From contig NC_088643.1 in assembly GCF_964019385.1 (NCBI RefSeq), forward strand, positions 42,125,452 through 42,189,451: 64,000 bases of DNA, in the 5' to 3' direction. A model generated the notes under the pieces. It was not told the origin of the DNA. It ran no database searches and was given only the letters and a program-made list of their open reading frames with translations. The stretch's first letter is position 1, and each line of letters opens with the position of its first letter. The translations under genes were made by a program, and so were the position numbers. Positions 53,818-64,000 of this stretch are shown piece after piece. This DNA is from Sycon ciliatum (Eukaryota; Porifera; Calcarea; Leucosolenida; Sycettidae).

Positions 53818-56800
53818 GGTGGCTCACACCCTCTGCGCGCGCATCGTTTGAAAAGTGTAGATTTTCAGTAAATTGTTCGGTAGCGATGATTTTTGTGCGA
53901 TCAATCGTTGTAGGAAACGTCTTCTCGCTTTTCTGCAATTCTGGCGACCTAGCTAGAACCTGCTGCTAGTGTCCCTCTTCACTCGTTCTTTCTATGAAAG
54001 GGGAAGGCAGCACTCGCAGAAGATTTTCCAAGAATGCAATGTCGACTGGTGCTCGTACTATAAGAAGGGAGAAATCAAAGTCCGCTCTTGAATCACGCCT
54101 GAGTCTTAGAAAATATTAATTATTTCAGAATACGCTTGTGTAGATTTCCTGCCAGTGCCACTGACATCTCGCGACCTTCAAATATAACTTGCTCGATCAT
54201 CTCCCGCACTGACTGGTAAATCCGTCGGGTAGCTGTGGATGGATCGATTCAGGGAGGTCGAAGGTAAATACATCGAAGCACTTCAAACACGTTTCAAGAC
54301 GCACTTCAAATTTTGTAATTGTGTCTTGAAAATTGTTTACAACAATTCGTACTTCAATACGCTGTTGAATTGTATCCTCGGCTTGGGAGTCTCGACTGTT
54401 TTATTGCTGCATGGCTTTCCTCAACACCGTTCACTGTACATGTATCGCGGAACGCAGATTGGATGGCATTGGAGGTGAATTTGATAATTTGTGACTGTGT
54501 CATCAACCAAGTGAGGACATCAAATATCAACAGGGACGTTCCGAAAATCACAAACGCTGCGAAATAGGTATGAAATGGTCTTACACACTGGTGGGTATTC
54601 CACATTCATTGTGTCATATCTTTAGACTGTTCGAAAGTTTGTCGTGCTGTGCAACTTTCACAGACTAATCCGATAATTGGCATGTGGCCCTATCGGCACA
54701 CACTCATGCGTATGCCGCTGAGTCTATCTATATGTGCACGCACATGTGTGTATACTTACACATTTTATTACGTATGCAAAATTAGGCAATCTACATGTAC
54801 ATATATATGTGTGTGCACTCACTCCTATGACATAGAACGACAGTGCAGGCTATGTAGAGTCGCACGAATGTGTGTTACCCGGGTGTGTATATGCATGCGC
54901 ACTCGCGCGGGCGTTTTGTGTGCGCGCCTGGCATGGCATAACGCCGTTCAATATGACTAGTGTTGAACCGTGGTAATTTGCCCCACCCCTTCTTTTTTCT
55001 ATTGGCGTTGGATATGCAACTAATGACATAAACTCGGTTGTTGAAAACGAGTGCCATGCACCACAAATTGCACAATGGATTGACAATAATATAATACAAG
55101 TAGCGCTGTAAAAGCGCTGGTAATACTCATGTTGCAGCCATGGCAGTTGTGATTAGCTTTCCAAGTCAAGCCTGCTACAGAAATTATTGCACTCTGACCA
55201 GCTGGAGTGGCCCAGGACTGCAGGTTGTGGAGAACAGGAGTGATGCTTGTATATACGCTTGTATTTACAAGATGGACTTCGAAGTAACGTTAGGTGTATT
55301 ATTTGTATGTTCTTCTGCCTGTGCACGTGTACATGTGCTGGTCAGTGTGGAACCGCCATCCATATCAGATCATACAGCTCAGCTGCTATCAGTCTCAACA
55401 GCTTATATCTGGCAAATAGGGTTTTAGTGACTCAATTTTGCTTACTGTGTTCAACAGAGTGGCATTGCACACAGCTACTTTATGTAATAGTAGCATCTTG
55501 GACATTTTATATTTTTGGTAGTTAGCTTCAGTAGAAACTTCTCCAGTGTGGCTCTTAGCTTCATTACCATGGAGACTAAGCATTCAAGTAATGCACGAAG
55601 AACAGTGGCTAGATGCGAAGTGAAAAGCCATTGGACCGTACCCAATGGAATACGCATTTAGTATAGCAGTATTGCTTGCTATGTTGGCAGCAAACATTGT
55701 ATAATAATAATTGCATTACCAGTAGAAAGTGCCCAATGTGCATTGCTTCAGCACTGTGTTTTGGACAAAGCAGTCAAAAAATTCCACATCAGTATTGGCT
55801 TCATGTTGGAGAAAGTTGTGAAAAACACTAGAGCATACATGTACACATGCTCAGCTACATGTATGGCATTTAGTATGTGGGCGACTTCAAAGTTCTATTT
55901 TGGTAGTTAGCTTCGGTAAAAAACTGTCTAAACTTGATCCAAAGCTCTACTACTATGTTCTGAAGATGTTGCAATCAAGTAATGTAAGACACGTATCTGC
56001 CGCATTGGAGCTAGTTGTGAAAACCTTTAGACCATACACACAACACACATGCTCAGCTATGGCATTTAGTATGTGGGCGACTTCAAAGTTCTATTTCGGT
56101 AGTTAGCTTCGGTGGAAACTGCTAAAACTTGATCCAAAGCTCTACTACTATGTTCTGAAGATGTTGCAATCAAGTAATGTAAGACACGTATCTGCCGCAT
56201 TGGAGCTAGTTGTGAAAACCTTTAGACCATACACTCAATGCACATGCTCAGCTATTGCATTTAGTATGTGGGCGACTTCAAAGTTTTATTTTGGTAGTTA
56301 GCTTCGGTGTAAACTGCTAAAACTTGATCCAAAGCTCTACTACTATGTTCGGAAGATGTTGCAATCAATTATTGCAAGATACGTATCTGTCATATGGTGG
56401 AGTCAGGGGTTCTAAGGCGTTGGACAATGTCCCAGTGCAATGTGCTGATTCTTGAAAATATGGCATCACTTGACACTTCAAAGTTTTATTTCAAGAGTTA
56501 CCTTCGGTAGAACCTGCTCAAACTTGCTACACAGTACCATTATTAGGTTATGATAGCATAACCATCGAATACAGGGCAAGTCCAGTGTCAAATACTTGTG
56601 GGCGGGGCTAATATGTGGGACGTGTGCGCTGAAATGGGATGATTCCGAAAAGAGAAAAAGGTCACCTTCTAGCAGAATTCTACCCACTTCTGAAGCTTAT
56701 GCTGGTATTTAGCAAGTATACTACTGTCCTGATGTTGGACATCAAGAAAAATGGGGTAACTACGAGTGCTACGGCCAAAAAAGTGGTTTTCCGGTGTTTT

Positions 56801-56977
56801 TTGGCCTAAATTGGCAATTGTGAGTATGCTATGTTTGGCCCCTCCCCCGAGTGAAACCGGCCGGTAGAACTTGATAAAATTTTGTCTCCGTACACTAGAT
56901 ATCCTACGGAACAAAGTACAATCGTTTGTAGCCACGTTTCAAACAAAAAAAATTTGGACCCGAGGGGTAGGAGCCAC
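53818..56977. mobile_element. Possible 3.2-kb non-autonomous element bounded by inverted GGTGGCTC repeats
   Basis: TTAAGGTGGCTC at the left is inverted at the right (GAGCCACCTTAA), and the similarity continues both inward (ACCC) and outward (AAAAC.GG). TTAA may be the target site, as for Kolobok or piggyBac, or part of the repeat. The interior has no transposase; it holds a 195-bp tandem array. It fills the space between the OPA1 start and the first sphingomyelinase-like gene, so any promoter for either lies in or beside it. Confidence 0.45.
55500..56550. repeat. Tandem array of about 195-bp units
   Basis: Three good copies start at 55,867, 56,063 and 56,258 (CATTTAGTATGTGGGCGACT start), with diverged copies on both sides. 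Units share GTAGTTAGCTTCGGT and CTACTACTATGTTC. Confidence 0.9.
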
Positions 56978-57239
56978 CTTAACCAGTTTTTGAAAATGCT
57001 TTGCTTTTCAAACAGTGAAAAGTCTAATTATTTTCAAAGAAGGTGCACCAGGCAGGGAAGTTATCATGGTTATGGCCTGGTACGTGTAACAATGCATGAC
57101 TGCCCTCAGCTGTTGTCAACAGTGAGCGAAGGAAGTAACTGGTAGTTTCTGGTTGCGGAATCTTGCTTCACGACCCCTCTCTGCCGATCCCTCAATACAA
57201 CAAAGGAACGGCGACAGTTGGATCGTATCATGGAATGAG

Positions 57240-58819
57240 ATGGTGAACTCAAGAACCTCAATGTTTGGCATACTTGCTTTGAGCTTACTCCTGGCTGCGA
57301 CACTGTTCTGGCTGAGGAGAGTTTCAGTGCGAAATCAAGATCACTACTTGACGCTCAAATCTTCCGTGGGACGGCCTGCCAGTTGTTCAACGACTGGACA
57401 AGTAACTGTACGTGTTCTCTCTCAGAACTTATGGGCTGCTAATTTTTGGGCCGCCGAAAAGCTTGGCAGCAAAGGTCCAAACCCTCGTGCCAGATTTGAT
57501 GGATTTGTTAGATCAGTCACCCAGGGGAAGTATGACGTACTTCTTCTGCAAGAACTATTTGTGCTTCGCACTGCCTATTTCTTTGCAACAGTGGATGATG
57601 TAGCGTATCTGACTAAGCTACTTGAAAAAGCAGGATTTCTCTATCACACAGATCTGCTATACAACTTGCCAAGTACGTTTGGCCAGTCGTCCGGAGTGGC
57701 TATATTTAGCAAGTACCCAATCACTGAGTGGAAGGGCCACACGTTCAATCACTATAGTGTAAAAGAAAGTATCACATCCAAAGGGTTCGTCCGAGCGCAG
57801 ATATCTATCGGTCGATCACATGTCAACTTCTTTTCAACACACATGGACTCGTCAGGATGGGAGCCAGGTGTAAAACTTGAGCAGGTACGTACGGAGGGCA
57901 ATGTTGCTTTGAAAAGTAGTGCTCTGTGCTTGATGCTGGGTACACTTTCGTTGGTTTGCAGATCCGTTCGTTACCTATGTTGTTGTACGGGCTAGGTAGT
58001 ATCAACATGCAGTTTGTATTCTGCCTCTACTCTAGTATAGAGGACTTTCCTATGAGTCACAGCACTTGCATATAACCCCGGCAGGATGCCAAGGAGCTAG
58101 AGGAGTGTGTTTGCGCTGTACATGAAGGCTGTAAGCCCAAGGAATTGCGCTCACTGTTTGAAGCAGGAGAGTGTGGGCTGAAATAGTTCTACAATCGAGA
58201 CTTTCATCAGGAGCACTACATGTGTATGGTATCTTGATTAACCAATTTGCTGCAACGAAAGTATTGGATCTGTAGAGACAACCGTCTCTCCTTTTGACAG
58301 GTCTTCAAATGCCAGTGTTGTGGCAGTTATTCTTAGTATTGTTATTGCTGACTTGCTGTTGCTGCTGTCATTATTCTTGTTCTTGTAGTTCTGTTTCACT
58401 TTGTGAAAAGGGAATATCCCTGTGAATTTTCTGGTGATTTATGTTTATGTCTGCTTGTTCAGATAAAGGAGGTCGGAGAGGCCTTGAAGAAGGTCACATC
58501 AGGCGCATCGCAAACGGCTATTGTAGCTGGTGACTTCAACATTGACTCGCTGTCGCCAGAAGCTAAGGAGCATTATGACCATCTGCTGTCCACCATGAAG
58601 CAGGCCGGTGTGCAGCCGATATTCAACAGCTCTACACCTACGTACCACACTGGTACAGCACTAGACCACGCGTTCATAGGTGGTGGGAATATCTCGCCGC
58701 AGGACGTCACATCCAAGGCAGTGGTCAAACTACAAAGTACCATTGCCAACTTGCCTGTTTCAGATCACTATGGCATCTTCTTTGAGGTGAAATTGCGTGA
58801 AGACCAGGTAAAGTGCTAG
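57240..58819 (+). CDS. Membrane-anchored sphingomyelinase-C-like EEP enzyme, gene A
   Basis: Two exons, 57240-57884 and 58463-58819, give 333 residues. An N-terminal hydrophobic helix (residues about 8-25) suggests a type II membrane anchor. The rest is an endonuclease/exonuclease/phosphatase fold: SQN (N63), QE (E105), a GVAIFSKYPI strand, SKGF, STH (H201), GDFN (239-241), LDH (283-284) and SDH (315-317). The KGF box with FSKYP and SDHY is the pattern of neutral sphingomyelinase C, which hydrolyses sphingomyelin to ceramide and phosphocholine in a Mg-dependent way; the substrate here is inferred. I chose the ATG at 57,240 (purine at -3, G at +4). The frame stays open upstream to a stop at 57,123, so an upstream exon is possible. 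The end EDQVKC-stop could instead be a donor (CAG|GTAAAG). Confidence 0.85.
58083..58185 (+). other. Exon-like frame inside the intron of gene A
   Basis: CCCCGGCAG is followed by an open frame DAKELEECVCAVHEGC.. ending at a TAG. It has acceptor-like borders and a non-random composition but no recognised homology. It may be a cassette exon or chance. Confidence 0.2.
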
Positions 58820-59874
58820 CCCCCCGGGTAGATATATACTTTTTACACCGTTTTTTTTTATTGTAGGTGAATCACGCCGTGCCTAGACTAGACGCAATTA
58901 GCATATTTGTTTACTCTTTTTATATCACTTGTACTCCAGTAGACCTGCTATGGGCTGGTCCTATTGCAGAGTAAGTCACGTTCCTGCACCGTGCGTACTG
59001 TACTCTTACTGGTGTCGCCGCCAGTTTTATACAACGGGAGGATTTTTTTAAGCTTCACAGTTGTGCTATCCCTCCACGATCACACTTCAAGATGTTGTTT
59101 TTATCTTCACCTGCAAGTACGCCAGTCGGCATGAACTGTGCTGTACCTTTTTTTTTTGTGGCTACTTTTTTTCATTCATTCTCGCCGTGTTAGCTTGCAA
59201 CATTAATGGCAACATTATGGATGACCCCTTATTGAAACTGTTGATGACTGTATTAGGTGATGGCATGAGTCCTTGAAGTTTCTGCAACGGCCGTTTATCG
59301 AACTCTACTGAATTACTGCTCTTCACGAGTCTTCAGTAACGACATGATGACTGCTGGCTTGTCTTGACCTGCGAGGTTGTTCTCCTGGTAGGGCCGCAGC
59401 CAGTTACGGGTAATCGAGAAACCGATTGTTAGCGCGACATATGTATGTCTTTATGTCATTATGGTAAATTCATTCAATGTTGCCCAATTATACACTGTTG
59501 GTTGTATTATGGGTTATGCGATAACATCATCAGTGGAGATGATGTGACAAAGACGCGGACTCGTGCCGTGGCACAGTGGTGCACTTGCACTAGCAGTTCA
59601 CTCTGCATGCTTGTAGTGCCCATTCGAATTTCGAACCTCTGCTGTGATATGACTCACGCTCGTATAGTTGAGCCCAAGGAGTACGTACTCCCTGGTTAAG
59701 CCCATTGGAAAATCCGCGATGAAATCATTCGCATAACCTCTAGGCTGGCTTTAAGTTGCTTATGAGTTCACCAGGTATGCGGAAGAGTCGGCAAAGTTAT
59801 AGCCACCCTGCAGCTACCAGAAGCATACTTGTCAAGTGCTCTCAATTTCGGGGTAAATTTACGTACCCGTATTA
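58820..59874. other. Spacer between the two sphingomyelinase-like genes
   Basis: No coding exon, RNA gene or clear repeat is visible. It contains T-rich runs (58,850; 59,147) and would hold the 3' UTR of gene A. Confidence 0.4.
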
Positions 59875-59878
59875 TTAT

Positions 59879-59914
59879 TAACAAGAGTACATAACCGGTT
59901 ATGTACTCTTGTTA
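59879..59914. mobile_element. 36-bp perfect palindrome, a terminal-repeat-only insertion
   Basis: TAACAAGAGTACATAACC is followed directly by its exact inverse. The arm is the end of the MITE at 19,551-19,966. TTATTA flanks both sides (59,875-59,880 and 59,912-59,917) as a likely target duplication overlapping the palindrome edge. Confidence 0.65.
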
Positions 59915-59917
59915 TTA

Positions 59918-60170
59918 CCAAGAGTACTGTAAAGCGTGAAATTTTCGCGGCGTTTTTAGTTCGCGTTTTCAGAATCCGGACAAGTTTGCGAGGTTTTAAT
60001 TTTGCGATTGCAGAATGTGCTACTGTGGCATTCTTGCTAAACCTTTCATGGATCTCCTTTTCGCGCTGTCTAAATTTCGCGATTTCCACGTGGTCGCGAA
60101 TTTCACAGAAATTAATAGACCATCGCAATAATTTCACGGTTTACAGTAGTGTATCTACTCTTGTTATAAC
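59918..60170. mobile_element. Second CAAGAGTA palindrome, split by a mariner-like MITE
   Basis: CAAGAGTA (left) and TACTCTTG (60,156-60,163) become a short hairpin once the MITE at 59,937-60,146 is removed. The flanks are TTATTAC and TTATAAC. It abuts the first palindrome. Confidence 0.5.
59937..60146. mobile_element. MITE, TA-flanked, CTGTAAA-ended
   Basis: The left CTGTAAAGCGTGAAATTTTC is mirrored at the right (AATTTCACGGTTTACAG). It is TA-flanked, and the interior is rich in TTCGCG/CGCGAA words. Confidence 0.75.
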
Positions 60171-60561
60171 TGATATCATCAAGAGCTGTTCCTCCGGAAA
60201 AGAAAAAGAAAAAAGTTTTCACTGGGGTAGGAGCAGGAGGCCGAGGCCGAGGCTCAAACAACTGAGCGCGAAAGGTTATAATATTTCTACTCCATGGTAC
60301 ATGATTGTGCACGTGCTCAAAAAATTCAAAAACACATTTTGCCTCTCTTTCACTTCTGCTGTCCTCTTGCTGCACTTGCGACAAATAATAATTGAACTAT
60401 GATTGACTGATGTGAGCTTCACAGGACTAAGGCGTTCCCAGTCCCATGATTCCAGCCGATCTTCTTCGATGTGATGTCGTTGAAGTATGGTTTCTCGCCA
60501 TCAGCTCAGTGAACTTTGTGTTTGATTGACATCAGGTCGTGAAAAGATACCAAACGCCAGA

Positions 60562-63107
60562 ATGCCATGGGTTCTCAGTGAACTCCCCCTCAATTGGGTT
60601 CTGCCCTGTGTTGTGACCTCAGCATTCTGTGTCTGGTTGCGCAGTCTTCACAAGCACAACCAAGAATGTCTGTGGAAGCTGAGAGCCCGTCTTGGCCAAC
60701 CGGGAATTTCCGGGCCTCCCCGAGACCACCTTCGCGTTCTATCTCAGAACATGTGGTGCACAAACTCCTGGGGTGCTGTCCAGAAGGGTAGTAAGGGCCC
60801 AGAGGTTCGAAAGAGATTTGATGCCCTGGTTAATGCTGCATTGGAGGGTGACTACGACGTTCTCTTGCTACAGGAGCTCTTCATTTACCGCATGGCGTAT
60901 TTCTTCATGACGGTGGAGGAGGTGGTTTATCTCACTGAGCGCCTGGAGGCTGCAGGGTACGTTTATCACTCAAATCTGGCCTACAACGTTCCTGTAGTGT
61001 TGGGTCAATCATCAGGTCTGGCCATCTTCAGTAAGCACCCATTTGTTGAGTGGGGTGGCCACACATTCACCACACACAGTCTCAAAGACAGTTTGAATGC
61101 GAAGGGATTTGTTCACGCCACGGTCAGCATAGGAAGAGAGTTATTCTTCTTCTACTCGACACACTTGGATTCATCTGGGAGAAAACCAGATGTCAAGAAG
61201 AAACAAGTAAGTGTCAGTAATGAGTATGCTGGCAAGAACAATTCCATACTGCATACACTCAACCCCCCTATCCAGACCTCCCTATCCAGGCACCTCTCAA
61301 CTGTACTGGGCACTGTTTTGAGTCTGCCGAGTACTGTAAGTCAACAAATAATTTTCGGCGCATATTTATTTGTGGCTATTTTCGGCCTGATCATATTTGG
61401 CCGAAAATGTGTTGCAGCCGTAATTTTGTTATGCAAGGTTCAGTGTGACAGTGTATACAGGCAGCAGCAGTACAGGCCGAAAATTTGTTGCAGCCAAAAT
61501 GTGTTTTAGCCCTGGGAGGCCGAAATTTGAATGGGCCGAAAATTTGTCGACTTACATGTGCATGTACCGGGTATGCATAATCATTGAATATTATACAGCG
61601 CTGCTCAATGAAACGTGATCGCATGATTCAAGTCTGCGCCCTGCACAAGTTCGCATCCCAGCGTTAATGCAGGTCTAGCGCTGCACGGCCCCCGGTGTGT
61701 ACTTGACGAGCACGATTGGATTTCATTGAGCAGCACTGTACAATGTACTCTAAGTGTGCATGGCATTGCTCTTTGTGTGCAGTGACTGTCAATGTGATGT
61801 ACAGTCAACTTCGCTAATAACGACTGCGGCTATAACAACAGAATTTCCATGCCCAGAGCAAATTCCCATCTACCCGTTTACATATAATCATGAGACTTCG
61901 CGAATAAGGAGACTTTTCTGATGCCCTGCCGAGTGTCGTTATATGCAAAGTTGACTGTACATGTATCTGAATTGAGAACACCGACGGTGCCCGGATAAGA
62001 AAAGGTTGAGTGTGCAATGTATTACTACTCAACAAAACTTGTTGTCCTATAGTATTCTTTGAAAGCGAAAGGAGCAAAAGCTATCTCCATACTACAAAGT
62101 AGCATTATTACAGTTCTGTTCAACGAGACCTGCTCCTGCACACATTAGGAATCAACTTCCTTCGTATTACGTACAAGTGAGGAATTTAATGAGTACAGCC
62201 TGGTCATCGTGTTCTACGTCCACCGTCTGCTGCCAGAGCTACGTGCAGGTAACAGTCCAAGTGGCATTTACCATCCTGTCTTTGGTATTAGGTAGCAACT
62301 ACGATGCCTCGTGGGCTACCCGACACGGGATCTAAAGTGAGGTGTTGTTTGAGATGGTTAGCAAGCTTTGCGACCACGCGACACAGTTGACAAAAAAGAT
62401 CTGCTTGGTTTATTCTCTTCACCAATGGGTCACCAGGACCGCTAGAAGAAGTATTTGATTGGTCCGGCCATACCATATCCCTTCATACTTTGTGTAAACT
62501 GTATGACATAGTGATTACACATACCCCCCTCCCCCAGCTGTACACGTGCGTTGGTGGCCAACCGGACTGGTTCGGCCGGGCCTGGTCACTAAGTAGTTTA
62601 TAGCGGTGGCCATCTTGGAATGTGCACATTGATCATGTTTTGTCCTCAGAAAATGCTCCACACTTGAAATATGCACAAGTGCCGTCTGTAGTCTCTGTAC
62701 CCTTGATGTGCTGGACAATACTGAGTATTGACCAGCGGGAACGGTTGCGTACTTCTCTCCAGGTGGATCAAGTTGCCAAACACGTATCAAGAGTTCTGCC
62801 ATCACACACTGCTATTGTTGCGGGTGACTTCAACATTTGCTCGCACACGCCCGGAATGCGTTCCCTCTACACTCACTTGGTTCTGGCAATGGGAGGTATG
62901 GATCTGGCACCAGTCTTCACAGATCATCCTGTCACTCATCGCTCTGGCCGTACCCTGGATCATATTTTCATTGGCGGTGGACAGTACTCGGTGCGGGATA
63001 TCACCTTCAAGACGCCTGTGCGCTTTGAAAGTGGCCTGCCAGGTATTCCCGTCTCGGACCATAATGGTCTTGCTGTCACGTTGAAGCTGCAATCTCCAAT
63101 TGCATGA
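60562..63107 (+). CDS. Membrane-anchored sphingomyelinase-C-like EEP enzyme, gene B
   Basis: Two exons, 60562-61206 and 62763-63107, give 329 residues. The first exon is exactly as long as that of gene A (645 nt), and the catalytic residues fall at identical positions (N63, E105, H201). GDFN is at 236-239, LDH near 280 and SDH at 313-315. An N-terminal hydrophobic helix (WVLPCVVTSAFCVWL) suggests the same membrane anchor. The shared exon border after codon 215 and the same order show a tandem duplication. The intron is larger (1.6 kb) and holds two MITEs. The ATG at 60,562 is the first in-frame ATG after a TTG-opened stretch. Sphingomyelin as substrate is inferred from the KGF/SDH pattern. 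Confidence 0.85.
61334..61556. mobile_element. MITE in the intron of gene B
   Basis: CTGTAAGTCAACAAATAATT at the left resembles the inverse of AATTTGTCGACTTACATG at the right. GGCCGAAAATTTG words recur inside. The right TA flank is not clean. Confidence 0.55.
61802..61957. mobile_element. Short mariner-like MITE, CAGT-ended and TA-flanked
   Basis: The left CAGTCAACTTCGCTAATAAC is mirrored by GTTATATGCAAAGTTGACTG. TA sits at 61,800-61,801 and 61,958-61,959. A likely fragment of the same family lies at 17,155. Confidence 0.8.
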
Positions 63108-63129
63108 GAATGAGCAAGAGTTCACGTGG

Positions 63130-63160
<31 letters not shown>

Positions 63161-64000
63161 CGCGTGCGTATACGTGTGTGCTCGGGTGTGTGGTATCATT
63201 GTTTTAGACAACAGCTAGCTAGGCAACGCACTGTTTTCCAGAGCACTTACATGTATGTGCTAGCCTGTGTATGGATATTGATAATAAGTCACAGTGCCCT
63301 GCCGTCACAAGTTTTTATATTTTACCGATTTTATAATTCCGCACCATTTCAGTGATCTTCCGGTATACCGTCCAACTTCTTATTGTAACGACTGTGTTGA
63401 ACAATGCGTTGTTTATTTGTCTGAGATAATTAATTTTGAGTATTCAATTTTAGTCACTCTCCTCCACGTATAGCCAGTTAAAGTACTGAAATCAATTACA
63501 ATTCTAGCACGGACTTATTTGGTAGTTTCACAATTTTTTAACATAATGATTTTTTAATGTGCGCAAGCTCCACTGCAGCCACTTCATTACCTGGAAAACC
63601 ATGTGATTTTTGCTTCCATATTTAATTAATACTGTCTTGCCTAGGTTTGTAACCAGTTATGTCATGTTCTAGTGTCCTTTTTTAGTCCTTTTTTAGTCTT
63701 GTTGCCATGTTCTTGTAGAACAGTGCATTGGTCAATTCTGCTATTGATATTTCTCCTAGGAAATCCAACTTCACCGCTCAGTGCTGAGTATCAACGAGCA
63801 TCATGATTGTGTTTGAGATGCCATGCATATCCGACTGTAGTCCGCGCTTTAGACGCACTGCGTCTTGCCAAGTGATCAATCAAGAAGCAGGTGCTATATG
63901 TACAATGCATGTGATGCCATCACCTGGTACCTGGCACAGCCATCACCATGTACTTTGACAAATGTGTCGCTATGACATGATTTACTGCACACCTTCACCA
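63108..64000 (+). other. 3' flank of gene B
   Basis: It contains a (TG)n tract at 63,131-63,176 shortly after the stop codon (UG in the transcript). No further gene, RNA or clear repeat is seen up to the window end. Confidence 0.5.

Overview
The window is genomic DNA from an intron-rich, repeat-rich animal. The genes are animal genes: a LASP1-type LIM/nebulin/SH3 actin regulator, the mitochondrial dynamin OPA1, and two sphingomyelinase-C-like enzymes. All are cut by GT-AG introns with consistent phases, and the intervening DNA is full of MITEs, LINE remnants and (TG/CA)n microsatellites. The LASP and OPA1 architectures point to a metazoan, probably a marine invertebrate. I cannot name the species from sequence alone.

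Layout. 1-2.1 kb holds a decayed non-LTR retrotransposon. 2.1-14 kb has no gene body that I can see; it is a MITE field, including a hAT-like element with a perfect 8-bp target duplication nested in a long-TIR foldback element. 14,187-20,260 (+) is LASP1 in six coding exons. 22,398-53,652 (-) is OPA1 in 33 coding exons (940 codons), which I traced from mitochondrial presequence to GED terminus. Its introns carry a complete 1196-codon APE/RT LINE ORF with four C-terminal zinc fingers (33.6-37.2 kb), a decayed DDE-like transposase gene (40.0-42.5 kb), a 1.4-kb minisatellite of 32-bp units (25.5-26.9 kb), a long near-perfect palindrome (23.2-23.7 kb) and a duplicated fragment of the P-loop exon (47.7-48.1 kb). 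53.8-57.0 kb is a possible 3.2-kb inverted-repeat-bounded element with a 195-bp tandem array. 57,240-58,819 and 60,562-63,107 (+) are tandem paralogous two-exon membrane-anchored sphingomyelinase-C-like genes.

How things relate. LASP1 and OPA1 converge, with about 2.1 kb between their stop codons. OPA1 and the first sphingomyelinase-like gene are divergent. The gene functions (actin cytoskeleton, mitochondrial inner-membrane fusion, sphingolipid hydrolysis) do not form an obvious pathway; this looks like an ordinary chromosomal neighbourhood. The unusual content is in the mobile DNA. It includes transposon-derived palindromes made only of two terminal repeats, several TA-flanked MITE families, nested insertions, and a strong tendency for intronic dinucleotide repeats to be read as UG in the host transcript on both strands.
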